Assembly: GCF_910591885.1 (NCBI RefSeq)
Contig: NW_025963553.1
Span: 1,736,001-1,800,000, forward strand
DNA from: Bombus terrestris
Lineage: Eukaryota; Arthropoda; Insecta; Hymenoptera; Apidae
DNA length: 64,000 bases
Direction: 5' to 3'
Positions within the stretch are counted from its first letter, which is position 1. The number at the start of each line of letters is the position of its first letter. A program made the position numbers and the translations under genes. This document shows positions 51,796 through 64,000 of the stretch, in pieces. Under the pieces are notes generated by a model, which was given only the letters and a program-made list of their open reading frames with translations, was not told the DNA's origin and did not search any database.

Positions 51796-54700
51796 ATAGT
51801 ACTATTTCGACATACTACAGTGCAATGTGATGTCCGAAGTGGCTGACAAAATTAGGTACTAACACGATATATATGCATATTGCAAGGTATATGTATGCCT
51901 TGCAAATTGTGATCGTTGCTCGCTCGCTCCGCTCGCTCGTAATAATTTAGTCCAACCTCACATCCGATCCGACACGTTCGCAAATTCGAAATAAGTCGCC
52001 TTCATACCGAATGACTAACGCAAGAGGGATTGGTTTTAGGTTAGGCTATAGTTTTCGAGCGAGCGCAGCGAGCGAGAGACGCGTAAAGGTGTATCACAAT
52101 CTAACGGTTTGGCACATACGGACATTGAAACATTCGCACAAGCCAGAGGAGCCGGAAGTCTTTATCCTATTGCCTGCTGACAAATGTTTACAGTTTGTGA
52201 ATAGTTTCACATAAATAGTACTATTTCCACATACTACAGTCCAATGTGATGTCCGAAGTGGCTGACAAAATTAGGTACTAACACGAAATATATGCAAGAC
52301 AATATAAGGTATATGTATACCTTGCAAATTGTGATCGTTGCTCGCTCGCTCCGCTCGCTCGTAAAAATTTAGTCCAACCTCACATCCGATCCGACACGTT
52401 CGCAAATTCGAAATAAGTCGCTTTCATATCGAATGACTAACGCAAGAGGGATTGGTTTTAGGTTAGGCTATAGTTTTCGAGCGAGCGCAGCGAGCGAGAG
52501 ACGCGTAAAGGTGTATCACAATCTAACGGTTTGGCACACACTGACATTGAAACATTCGCACCAGCCCGAGGAGCCGGAAGTCTTCATCATATTGCCTACT
52601 GACAAATGTTTACAGTTTGTGAATAGTTTCACATAAATAGTACTATTTCGACATACTACAGTGCAATGTGATGTCCGAAGTGGCTGACAAAATTAGGTAC
52701 TAACACGATATATATGGATATTGCAAGGTATATGTATACCTTGCAAATTGTGATCGTTGCTCGCTCGCTCCGCTCGCTCGTAAAAATTTAGTCCAACCTC
52801 ACATCCGATCCGACACGTTCGCAAATTCGAAATAAGTCGCCTTCATATCGAATGACTAACGCAAGAGGGATTGGTTTTAGGTTAGGCTATAGTTTTCGAG
52901 CGAGCGCAGCGAGCGAGAGACGCGTAAAGGTGTATCACAATCTAACGGTTTGGCACATACAGACATTGAAACATTCGCACAAGCCAGAGGAGCCGGAAGT
53001 CTTTATCCTATTGCCTGCTGACAAATGTTTACAGTTTGTGAATAGTTTCACATAAATAGTACTATTTCCACATACTATAGTCCAATGTGATGTCCGAAGT
53101 GGCTGACAAAATTAGGTACTAACACGAAATATATGCAAGACAATATAAGGTATATGTATACCTTGCAAATTGTGATCGTTGCTCGCTCGCTCCGCTCGCT
53201 CGTAAAAATTTAGTCCAACCTCACATCCGATCCGACACGTTCGCAAATTCGAAATAAGTCGCCACCATATCGAATAATGAACGCAAGATGGATTGGTTTT
53301 AGGTTACGCTATAGTTTTCGAGCGAGCGCAGCGAACGGGAGACGCGTAAAGGTGTGTCACAATCCAACGGTTTGGCACATACGGACATTGAAACATTCGC
53401 ACCAGCCCGAGGAGCCGGAAGTCTTTATCCTATTGCCTGCTGACAAATGTTTACAGTTTGTGAATAGTTTCACATAAATAGTACTATTTCCACGTACTAC
53501 AGTCCAATGTGATGTCCGAAGTGGCTGACAAAATTAGGTACTAACACGAAATATATGCAAGACAATATAAGGTATATGTATACCTTGCAAATTGTGATCG
53601 TTGCTCGCTCGCTCCGCTCGCTCGTAAAAATTTAGTCCAACCTCACATCCGATCCGACACGTTCGCAAATTCGAAATAAGTTGCCTTCATATCGAATGAC
53701 TAACGCAAGATGGATTGGGTTTAGGTTAGGCTACAGCTTTCGAGCGAGCGCAGCGAGCGAGAGACGCGTAAAGGTGTGTCACAATCCAACGGTTTGGCAC
53801 ATACTGACATTGAAACATTCGCACCAGCCCGAGGAGCCGGATGTCTTTATCATATTGCCTGCTGACAAATGTTTACAGTTTGTGAATAGTTTCACATAAA
53901 TAGTACTATTTCCACATACTACAGGGCAATGTGATGTCCGAAGTGGCTGACAAAATTAGGTACTAACACGATATATATGGATATTGCAAGGTATATGTAT
54001 ACCTTGCATATTGTGATCGATGCTCGCTCGCTCCGCTCGCTCGTAAAAATTTAGTCCAACCTCACATCCGATCCGACACGTTCGTAAATTCGAAATAAGT
54101 CGCCACCATATCGAATAATGAACGCAAGATGGATTGGTTTTAGGTTACGCTATAGTTTTCGAGCGAGCGCAGCGAACGAGAGACGCGTAAAGGTGTGTCA
54201 CTATCCAACGGTTTGGCACATACGGACATTGAAACATTCGCACCAGCCCGAGGAGCCGGAAGTCTTTATCCTATTGCCTACTGACAAATGTTTACAGTTT
54301 GTGAATAGTTTCTCATAAATAGTACTATTTCCACATACTACAGTCCAATGTGATGTCCGAAGTGGCTGACAAAATTAGGTACTAACACGAAATATATGCA
54401 AGGCAATATAAGGTATATGTATACCTTGCAAATTGTGATCGTTGCTCGCTCGCTCCGCTCGCTCGTAAAAATTTAGTCCAACCTCACATCCGATCCGACA
54501 CGTTCGCAAATTCGAAATAAGTCGCCACCATATCGAATAATGAACGCAAGATGGATTGGTTTTAGGTTACGCTATAGTTTTCGAGCGAACGCAGCGAACG
54601 AGAGACGCGTAAAGGTGTGTCACTATCCAACGGTTTGGCACATACGGACATTGAAACATTCGCACCAGCCCGAGGAGCCGGAAGTATTTATCCTATTGCC

Positions 54701-57700
54701 TACTGACAAATGTTTACAGTTTGTGAATAGTTTCTCATAAATAGTACTATTTCCACATACTACAGTCCAATGTGATGTCCGAAGTAGCTGACAAAATTAG
54801 GTACTAACACGAAATATATGCAAGGCAATATAAGGTATATGTATACCTTGCAAATTGTGATCGTTGCTCGCTCGCTCCGCTCGCTCGTAAAAATTAATCC
54901 AACCTCACATACGATACGACACGTTCGCAAATTCGAAATAAGTTGCCTTCATATCGAATGACTAACGCAAGATGGATTGGGTTTAGGTTAGGCTATAGTT
55001 TTCGAGAGAGCGCAGCGAACGAGAGACGCGTAAAGGTGTGTCACAATCCAACGGTTTGGCACATACGGACATTGAAACATTCGCACCAGCCCGAGGAGCC
55101 GGAAGTCTTTATCCTATTGCCTGCTGACAAATGTTTACAGTTTGTGAATAGTTTCACATAAATAGTACTATTTCCACATACTACAGTCCAATGTGATGTC
55201 CGAAGTGGCTAACCAAATTAGGTACTAACACGATATATATGCATATTGCAAGGTATATGTATGCCTTGCAAATTGTGATCGTTGCTCGCTCGCTCCGCTC
55301 GCTCGTAAAAATTTAGTCCAACCTCACATCCGATCCGACACGTTCGCAAATTCGAAATAAGTCGCCTTCATATCGAATAATGAACGCAAGATGGATTGGT
55401 TTTAGGTTAGGCTATAGTTTTCGAGCGAGCGCAGCGAGCGAGAGACGCGTAAAGGTGTATCACAATCTAACGGTTTGGCACATACGGACATTGAAACATT
55501 CGCACAAGCCAGAGGAGCCGGAAGTCTTTATCCTATTGCCTGCTGACAAATGTTTACAGTTTGTGAATAGTTTCACATAAATAGTACTATTTCCACATAC
55601 TACAGTCCAATGTGATGTCCGAAGTGGCTGACAAAATTAGGTACTAACACGAAATATATGCAAGACAATATAAGGTATATGTATACCTTGCAAATTGTGA
55701 TCGTTGCTCGCTCGCTCCGCTCGCTCGTAAAAATTTAGTCCAACCTCACATCCGATCCGACACGTTCGTAAATTCGAAATAAGTCGCCACCATATCGAAT
55801 AATGAACGCAAGATGGATTGGTTTTAGGTTACGCTATAGTTTTCGAGCGAGCGCAGCGAACGAGAGACGCGTAAAGGTGTGTCACAATCCAACGGTTAGG
55901 CACATACGGACATTGAAACATTCGCACCAGCCCGAGGAGCCGGAAGTCTTTATCCTATTGCCTGCTGACAAATGTTTACAGTTTGTGAATAGTTTCACAT
56001 AAATAGTACTATTTCCACATACTACAGTCCAATGTGATGTCCGAAGTGGCTGACAAAATTAGGTACTAACACGAAATATATGCAAGGCAATATAAGGTAT
56101 ATGTATACCTTGCAAATTGTGATCGTTGCTCGCTCGCTCCGCTCGCTCGTAAAAATTTAGTCCAACCTCACATCCGATCCGACACGTTCGCAAATTCGAA
56201 ATAAGTCGCCACCATATCGAATAATGAACGCAAGATGGATTGGTTTTAGGTTACGCTATAGTTTTCGAGCGAACGCAGCGAACGAGAGACGCGTAAAGGT
56301 GTGTCACAATCCAACGGTTTGGCACATACGGACATTGAAACATTCGCACCAGCCCGAGGAGCCGGAAGTATTTATCCTATTGCCTACTGACAAATGTTTA
56401 CAGTTTGTGAATAGTTTCTCATAAATAGTACTATTTCCACATACTACAGTCCAATGTGATGTCCGAAGTGGCTGACAAAATTAGGTACTAACACGAAATA
56501 TATGCAAGGCAATATAAGGTATATGTATACCTTGCAAATTGTGATCGTTGCTCGCTCGCTCCGCTCGCTCGTAAAAATTTAGTCCAACCTCACATCCGAT
56601 CCGACACGTTCGCAAATTCGAAATAAGTTGCCTTCATATCGAATGACTAACGCAAGATGGATTGGGTTTAGGTTAGGCTACAGCTTTCGAGCGAGCGCAG
56701 CGAGCGAGAGACGCGTAAAGGTGTGTCACAATCCAACGGTTTGGCACATACTGACATTGAAACATTCGCACCAGCCCGAGGAGCCGGATGTCTTTATCAT
56801 ATTGCCTGCTGACAAATGTTTACAGTTTGTGAATAGTTTCACATAAATAGTACTATTTCCACATACTACAGGGCAATGTGATGTCCGAAGTGGCTGACGA
56901 AATTAGGTACTAACACGATATATATGCATATTGCAAGGTATATGTATACCTTGCATATTGTGATCGATGCTCGCTCGCTCCGCTCGCTCGTAAAAATTTA
57001 GTCCAACCTCACATCCGATCCGACACGTTCGTAAATTCGAAATAAGTCGCCACCATATCGAATAATGAACGCAAGATGGATTGGTTTTAGGTTACGCTAT
57101 AGTTTTCGAGCGAGCGCAGCGAACGAGAGACGCGTAAAGGTGTGTCACAATCCAACGGTTAGGCACATACGGACATTGAAACATTCGCACCAGCCCGAGG
57201 AGCCGGAAGTCTTTATCCTATTGCCTGCTGACAAATGTTTACAGTTTGTGAATAGTTTCACATAAATAGTACTATTTCCACATACTACAGTCCAATGTGA
57301 TGTCCGAAGTGGCTGACAAAATTAGGTACTAACACGAAATATATGCAAGGCAATATAAGGTATATGTATACCTTGCAAATTGTGATCGTTGCTCGCTCGC
57401 TCCGCTCGCTCGTAAAAATTTAGTCCAACCTCACATCCGATCCGACACGTTCGCAAATTCGAAATAAGTCGCCACCATATCAAATAATGAACGCAAGATG
57501 GATTGGTTTTAGGTTACGCTATAGTTTTCGAGCGAACGCAGCGAACGAGAGACGCGTAAAGGTGTGTCACAATCCAACGGTTTGGCACATACGGACATTG
57601 AAACATTCGCACCAGCCCGAGGAGCCGGAAGTATTTATCCTATTGCCTACTGACAAATGTTTACAGTTTGTGAATAGTTTCTCATAAATAGTACTATTTC

Positions 57701-58527
57701 CACATACTACAGTCCAATGTGATGTCCGAAGTGGCTGACAAAATTAGGTACTAACACGAAATATATGCAAGGCAATATAAGGTATATGTATACCTTGCAA
57801 ATTGTGATCGTTGCTCGCTCGCTCCGCTCGCTCGTAAAAATTAATCCAACCTCACATACGATACGACACGTTCGCAAATTCGAAATAAGTTGCCTTCATA
57901 TCGAATGACTAACGCAAGATGGATTGGGTTTAGGTTAGGCTATAGTTTTCGAGCGAGCGCAGCGAACGAGAGACGCGTAAAGGTGTGTCACAATCCAACG
58001 GTTAGGCACATACGGACATTGAAACATTCGCACCAGCCCGAGGAGCCGGAAGTCTTTATCCTATTGCCTGCTGACAAATGTTTACAGTTTGTGAATAGTT
58101 TCACATAAATAGTACTATTTCCACATACTACAGTCCAATGTGATGTCCGAAGTGGCTAACCAAATTAGGTACTAACACGATATATATGCATATTGCAAGG
58201 TATATGTATACCTTGCAAATTGTGATCGTTGCTCGCTCGCTCCGCTCGCTCGTAAAAATTTAGTCCAACCTCACATCCGATCCGACACGTTCGCAAATTC
58301 GAAATAAGTCGCCACCATATCGAATAATGAACGCAAGATGGATTGGTTTTAGGTTACACTATAGTTTTCGAGCGAGCGCAGCGAGCGAGAGACGCGTAAA
58401 GGTGTGTCACAATCCAACGGTTTGGCACATACTGACATTGAAACATTCGCAACAGCCCGAGGAGCCGGAAGTCTTTATCATACTGCCTACTGACAAATGT
58501 TGACAGTTTGTGAATAGTTTCACATAA
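51796..58527 (+). repeat. Right-domain HOR, copy 4 (16 monomers, 6732 bp)
   Basis: Monomers end at 52214 H2, 52636 T, 53055 Q, 53477 N, 53899 A2, 54318 B/Y mosaic, 54740 Y, 55161 D2, 55580 H3, 56002 B, 56424 S, 56846 A2, 57265 B, 57687 S, 58108 B3, 58527 G2. It has T and N, which copy 3 lacks, but lost Y' and has the B/Y mosaic in the B slot. The shared parts align monomer for monomer with copy 3. Private changes are GAAGTAGCTGAC near 54781 and CATATCAAATAATG near 57477. The inferred full HOR is H2-T-Q-N-A2-B-Y-Y'-D2-H3-B-S-A2-B-S-B3-G2, 17 monomers. Confidence 0.88.
53900..54318 (+). repeat. B/Y mosaic monomer
   Basis: Marks alternate along the monomer: GCGAGCGCAGCGAACG (B), CACTATCC and GGTTTGGCAC (Y), GGAAGTCTTT (B), CCTACTGAC and TTTCTCATAA (Y). 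A single crossover cannot give this order; patchy gene conversion or two exchanges can. It occupies the B slot of HOR copy 4, which also lacks Y'. Confidence 0.75.
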
Positions 58528-61500
58528 ATAGTACTATTTCGACATACTACAGTGCAATGTGATGTCCGAAGTGGCTGACAAAATTAGGTACTAACACGAT
58601 ATATATGCATATTGCAAGGTATATGTATGCCTTGCAAATTGTGATCGTTGCTCGCTCGCTCCGCTCGCTCGTAAAAATTTAGTCCAACCTCACATCCGAT
58701 CCGACACGTTCGCAAATTCGAAATAAGTCGCCTTCATACCGAATGACTAACGCAAGAGGGATTGGTTTTAGGTTAGGCTATAGTTTTCGAGCGAGCGCAG
58801 CGAGCGAGAGACGCGTAAAGGTGTATCACAATCTAACGGTTTGGCACATACGGACATTGAAACATTCGCACAAGCCAGAGGAGCCGGAAGTCTTTATCCT
58901 ATTGCCTGCTGACAAATGTTTACAGTTTGTGAATAGTTTCACATAAATAGTACTATTTCCACATACTACAGTCCAATGTGATGTCCGAAGTGGCTGACAA
59001 AATTAGGTACTAACACGAAATATATGCAAGACAATATAAGGTATATGTATACCTTGCAAATTGTGATCGTTGCTCGCTCGCTCCGCTCGCTCGTAAAAAT
59101 TTAGTCCAACCTCACATCCGATCCGACACGTTCGCAAATTCGAAATAAGTTGCCTACATATCGAATGACTAACGCAAGATGGATTGGGTTTAGGTTAGGC
59201 TACAGCTTTCGAGCGAGCGCAGCGAGCGAGAGACGCGTAAACGTGTGTCACAATGCAACGGTTTGGCACATACTGACATTGAAACATTCGCACCAGCCCG
59301 AGGAGCCGGATGTCTTTATCATATTGCCTGCTGACAAATGTTTACAGTTTGTGAATAGTTTCACATAAATAGTACTATTTCCACATACTACAGGGCAATG
59401 TGATGTCCGAAGTGGCTGACGAAATTAGGTACTAACACGATATATATGCATATTGCAAGGTATATGTATACCTTGCAAATTGTGATCGATGCTCGCTCGC
59501 TCCGCTCGCTCGTAAAAATTTAGTCCAACCTCACATCCGATCCGACACGTTCGCAAATTCGAAATAAGTCGCCTTCATATCGAATGACTAACGCAAGAGG
59601 GATTGGTTTTAGGTTAGGCTATAGTATTCGAGCGAGCGCAGCGAGCGAGAGACGCGTAAAGGTGTATCACAATCTAACGGTTTGGGACATACGGACATTG
59701 AAACATTCGCACCAGCCAGAGGAGCCGGAAGTATTTATCCTATTGCCTGCTGACAAATGTTTACAGTTTGTGAATAGTTTCACATAAATAGTACTATTTC
59801 CACATACTACAGGGCAATGTGATGTCCGAAGTGGCTGACGAAATTAGGTACTAACACGATATATATGCATATTGCAAGGTATACATATACCTTGCAAATT
59901 GTGATCGTTGCTCGCTCGCTCCGCTCGCTCGTAGAAATTTAGTCCAACCTCACATCCGATCCGACACGTTCGCAAATTCGAAATATGTCGCCACCATATC
60001 GAATAATGAACGCAAGATGGATTGGTTTTAGGTTACGCTATAGTTTTCGAGCGAGCGCAGCGAACGAGAGACGCGTAAAGGTGTGTCACAATCCAACGGT
60101 TAGGCACATACGGACATTGAAACATTCGCACCAGCCCGAGGAGCCGGAAGTCTTTATCCTATTGCCTGCTGACAAATGTTTACAGTTTGTGAATAGTTTC
60201 ACATAAATAGTACTATTTCCACATACTACAGTGCAATGTGATGTCCGAAGTGGCTGACAAAATTAGGTACTAACACGATATATATGCATATTGCAAGGTA
60301 TATGTATACCTTGCAAATTGTGATCGTTGCTCGCTCGCTCCGCTCGCTCGTAAAAATTTAGTCCAACCTCACATCCGATCCGACACGTTCGCAAATTCGA
60401 AATAAGTCGCCTTCATATCGAATGACTAACGCAAGAGGGATTGGTTTTAGGCTAGGCTATAGTTTTCGAGCGAGCGCAGCGAGCGAGAGACGCGTAAAGG
60501 TGTATCACAATCTAACGGTTTGGCACATACGGACATTGAAACATTCGCACCAGCCCGAGGAGCCGGAAGTCTTTATCCTATTGCCTGCTGACAAATGTTT
60601 ACAGTTTGTGAATAGTTTCACATAAATAGTACTATTTCCACATACTACAGTCCAATGTGATGTCCGAAGTGGCTGACAAAATTAGGTACTAACACGAAAT
60701 ATATGCAAGACAATATAAGGTATATGTATACCTTGCAAATTGTGATCGTTGCTCGCTCGCTCCGCTCGCTCGTAAAAATTTAGTCCAACCTCACATCCGA
60801 TCCGACACGTTCGCAAATTCGAAATAAGTCGCTTTCATATCGAATGACTAACGCAAGAGGGATTGGTTTTAGGTTAGGCTATAGTTTTCGAGCGAGCGCA
60901 GCGAGCGAGAGACGCGTAAAGGTGTATCACAATCTAACGGTTTGGCACACACTGACATTGAAACATTCGCACCAGCCCGAGGAGCCGGAAGTCTTCATCA
61001 TATTGCCTACTGACAAATGTTTACAGTTTGTGAATAGTTTCACATAAATAGTACTATTTCGACATACTACAGTGCAATGTGATGTCCGAAGTGGCTGACA
61101 AAATTAGGTACTAACACGATATATATGGATATTGCAAGGTATATGTATACCTTGCAAATTGTGATCGTTGCTCGCTCGCTCCGCTCGCTCGTAAAAATTT
61201 AGTCCAACCTCACATCCGATCCGACACGTTCGCAAATTCGAAATAAGTCGCCTTCATATCGAATGACTAACGCAAGAGGGATTGGTTTTAGGTTAGGCTA
61301 TAGTTTTCGAGCGAGCGCAGCGAGCGAGAGACGCGTAAAGGTGTATCACAATCTAACGGTTTGGCACATACAGACATTGAAACATTCGCACAAGCCAGAG
61401 GAGCCGGAAGTCTTTATCCTATTGCCTGCTGACAAATGTTTACAGTTTGTGAATAGTTTCACATAAATAGTACTATTTCCACATACTACAGTCCAATGTG

Positions 61501-63991
61501 ATGTCCGAAGTGGCTGACAAAATTAGGTACTAACACGAAATATATGCAAGACAATATAAGGTATATGTATACCTTGCAAATTGTGATCGTTGCTCGCTCG
61601 CTCCGCTCGCTCGTAAAAATTTAGTCCAACCTCACATCCGATCCGACACGTTCGCAAATTCGAAATAAGTCGCCACCATATCGAATAATGAACGCAAGAT
61701 GGATTGGTTTTAGGTTACGCTATAGTTTTCGAGCGAACGCAGCGAACGAGAGACGCGTAAAGGTGTGTCACAATCCAACGGTTTGGCACATACGGACATT
61801 GAAACATTCGCACCAGCCCGAGGAGCCGGAAGTATTTATCCTATTGCCTACTGACAAATGTTTACAGTTTGTGAATAGTTTCTCATAAATAGTACTATTT
61901 CCACATACTACAGTCCAATGTGATGTCCGAAGTGGCTGACAAAATTAGGTACTAACACGAAATATATGCAAGGCAATATAAGGTATATGTATACCTTGCA
62001 AATTGTGATCGTTGCTCGCTCGCTCCGCTCGCTCGTAAAAATTTAGTCCAACCTCACATCCGATCCGACACGTTCGCAAATTCGAAATAAGTTGCCTTCA
62101 TATCGAATGACTAACGCAAGATGGATTGGGTTTAGGTTAGGCTACAGCTTTCGAGCGAGCGCAGCGAGCGAGAGACGCGTAAAGGTGTGTCACAATCCAA
62201 CGGTTTGGCACATACTGACATTGAAACATTCGCACCAGCCCGAGGAGCCGGATGTCTTTATCATATTGCCTGCTGACAAATGTTTACAGTTTGTGAATAG
62301 TTTCACATAAATAGTACTATTTCCACATACTACAGGGCAATGTGATGTCCGAAGTGGCTGACGAAATTAGGTACTAACACGATATATATGCATATTGCAA
62401 GGTATATGTATACCTTGCATATTGTGATCGATGCTCGCTCGCTCCGCTCGCTCGTAAAAATTTAGTCCAACCTCACATCCGATCCGACACGTTCGTAAAT
62501 TCGAAATAAGTCGCCACCATATCGAATAATGAACGCAAGATGGATTGGTTTTAGGTTACGCTATAGTTTTCGAGCGAGCGCAGCGAACGAGAGACGCGTA
62601 AAGGTGTGTCACAATCCAACGGTTAGGCACATACGGACATTGAAACATTCGCACCAGCCCGAGGAGCCGGAAGTCTTTATCCTATTGCCTGCTGACAAAT
62701 GTTTACAGTTTGTGAATAGTTTCACATAAATAGTACTATTTCCACATACTACAGTCCAATGTGATGTCCGAAGTGGCTGACAAAATTAGGTACTAACACG
62801 AAATATATGCAAGGCAATATAAGGTATATGTATACCTTGCAAATTGTGATCGTTGCTCGCTCGCTCCGCTCGCTCGTAAAAATTTAGTCCAACCTCACAT
62901 CCGATCCGACACGTTCGCAAATTCGAAATAAGTCGCCACCATATCGAATAATGAACGCAAGATGGATTGGTTTTAGGTTACGCTATAGTTTTCGAGCGAA
63001 CGCAGCGAACGAGAGACGCGTAAAGGTGTGTCACAATCCAACGGTTTGGCACATACGGACATTGAAACATTCGCACCAGCCCGAGGAGCCGGAAGTATTT
63101 ATCCTATTGCCTACTGACAAATGTTTACAGTTTGTGAATAGTTTCTCATAAATAGTACTATTTCCACATACTACAGTCCAATGTGATGTCCGAAGTGGCT
63201 GACAAAATTAGGTACTAACACGAAATATATGCAAGGCAATATAAGGTATATGTATACCTTGCAAATTGTGATCGTTGCTCGCTCGCTCCGCTCGCTCGTA
63301 AAAATTAATCCAACCTCACATACGATACGACACGTTCGCAAATTCGAAATAAGTTGCCTTCATATCGAATGACTAACGCAAGATGGATTGGGTTTAGGTT
63401 AGGCTATAGTTTTCGAGCGAGCGCAGCGAACGAGAGACGCGTAAAGGTGTGTCACAATCCAACGGTTAGGCACATACGGACATTGAAACATTCGCACCAG
63501 CCCGAGGAGCCGGAAGTCTTTATCCTATTGCCTGCTGACAAATGTTTACAGTTTGTGAATAGTTTCACATAAATAGTACTATTCCCACATACTACAGTCC
63601 AATGTGATGTCCGAAGTGGCTAACCAAATTAGGTACTAACACGATATATATGCATATTGCAAGGTATATGTATACCTTGCAAATTGTGATCGTTGCTCGC
63701 CCGCTCCGCTCGCTCGTAAAAATTTAGTCCAACCTCACATCCGATCCGACACGTTCGCAAATTCGAAATAAGTCGCCACCATATCGAATAATGAACGCAA
63801 GATGGATTGGTTTTAGGTTACACTATAGTTTTCGAGCGAGCGCAGCGAGCGAGAGACGCGTAAAGGTGTGTCACAATCCAACGGTTTGGCACATACTGAC
63901 ATTGAAACATTCGCAACAGCCCGAGGAGCCGGAAGTCTTTATCATACTGCCTACTGACAAATGTTGACAGTTTGTGAATAGTTTCACATAA
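58528..63991 (+). repeat. Right-domain HOR, copy 5, interrupted by left-domain block
   Basis: Monomers end at 58946 H2, then the inserted set 59368 A', 59787 C', 60206 B', 60625 I', then 61047 T, 61466 Q, 61888 S, 62310 A2, 62729 B, 63151 S, 63572 B3, 63991 G2. T follows H2 in copies 1 and 4, so the four foreign monomers sit cleanly between two normally adjacent positions. Compared with copy 4, the run N to H3 is missing between Q and S. Private changes are ACTATTCCCAC near 63582 and GCTCGCCCGCTCC near 63701. Confidence 0.87.
58947..60625 (+). repeat. Four-monomer block A'-C'-B'-I', right copy (transferred)
   Basis: This block is 1679 bp, the same as 19406-21084, with the same four types and all private marks: GCCTACATATCG, GTAAACGTG, AGTATTCGAG, CGTAGAAATTT, AAATATGTCGCC and the CA-centre palindrome at 59872-59897. 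The maximal match read by eye runs 59032-60829. The first differences are at 59031 (A, against G at 19490) and 60830 (C, against T at 21289). Types A and C (AATGCAACGG, TGGGACATACGG) occur nowhere else right of about 21.5 kb. Confidence 0.9.
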
Positions 63992-64000
63992 ATAGTACTA

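Larger units (their letters stand above)
1..64000 (+). repeat. Tandem satellite array, ~420-bp monomer, 152 complete copies
   Basis: The whole window is one head-to-tail array. The sequence around TTCACATAAATAG recurs every 419 or 422 bp from base 101 to base 63991 with no gap, inversion or foreign insertion. The two main lengths differ by a 3-bp replacement upstream of the 26-bp palindrome: GATATATATGCATATTGC in the 419 class, against GAAATATATGCAAG followed by RCAATATAAGG in the 422 class. A 421-bp class carries AATTAATCC instead of AATTTAGTCC. Any two monomers differ at only a few percent of positions by eye, and differences recur as fixed combinations, so monomer types can be named. Such arrays are typical of eukaryotic constitutive heterochromatin. 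The satellite family name and the species are not recognised. Confidence 0.98.

Noticed and set aside
1..64000. The recurring 66-73-codon ORFs as a family of real genes
   Set aside because: They occur once per satellite monomer and differ mainly by amino-acid-changing substitutions. They are broken in an amplified class, and no domain or regulatory context is seen. Some of the longer forms use TTG as the start codon.
1..64000. CRISPR array
   Set aside because: The repeating unit is about 420 bp and all parts repeat. There are no unique spacers and no short constant repeat separated by variable sequence.
1..64000. Bacterial, phage or plasmid origin
   Set aside because: There are no genes, operons or replication functions in 64 kb. 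The sequence is a homogenised tandem array with HORs, which is a eukaryotic pattern.
1..64000. rRNA, tRNA or snRNA tandem gene cluster
   Set aside because: No rRNA or snRNA core sequence is recognisable, and no tRNA cloverleaf or internal A/B box promoter is seen in the monomer.

Overview
The window is one uninterrupted tandem satellite-DNA array in head-to-tail, same-strand orientation. It contains 152 complete monomers plus partial copies at the ends (1-101 and 63992-64000). Almost every monomer is 419 or 422 bp. A few are 421 bp, and one is 435 bp because of a 13-bp internal duplication. There is no convincing gene, tRNA, rRNA, CRISPR array or intact transposon, and no unique sequence. An array of this size, with higher-order structure, points to a eukaryotic nuclear genome. 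Many monomers contain two TTAGG units in tandem, a weak hint of an arthropod. The species and chromosomal location cannot be read from the sequence. A pericentromeric, centromeric, sex-chromosome or B-chromosome heterochromatin block is plausible but is inference.

Each monomer carries the same sub-elements. They are: a 14-bp perfect palindrome just after the stop codon of a small ORF; a 26-bp near-perfect palindrome (12-bp arms, 2-bp centre); a GAGC-rich 21-bp inverted repeat with a 116-bp spacer; one MluI site (ACGCGT); and a 66-67-codon ORF (ATG to stop) that I consider non-coding. I phase monomers from the base after this ORF's TAA to the end of the next TAA.

I name monomer types by diagnostic variants. 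The left domain (about 1-23.6 kb) uses A, B, C, D, E, F, G, H and I types in recurring blocks such as A-B-C-D, A-B-C-D-E' and G-H-E'-A*-B-C-D. The right domain (about 23.6-64 kb) uses B, S, Y, Q, N, T, A2, D2, H2, H3, B3 and G2 types in a large 13-22-monomer higher-order repeat (HOR). This HOR begins at a constant G2-to-H2 junction and is repeated about five times (30323, 39582, 45486, 51796 and 58528 onward) with whole-monomer gains, losses and fusions. Between them, a six-monomer unit of 2517 bp occurs twice (22345-27378).

Three observations stand out. A 1.8-kb, four-monomer tract of left-domain type lies inside the right-domain HOR at 59032-60829, and by eye it is identical to 19491-21288, 39541 bp away. 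The 26-bp palindrome occurs in two mirror states (centre TG or CA), as if the core had flipped in place, and these states are not fully linked to the flanking variants. Several chimeric monomers preserve apparent recombination junctions.
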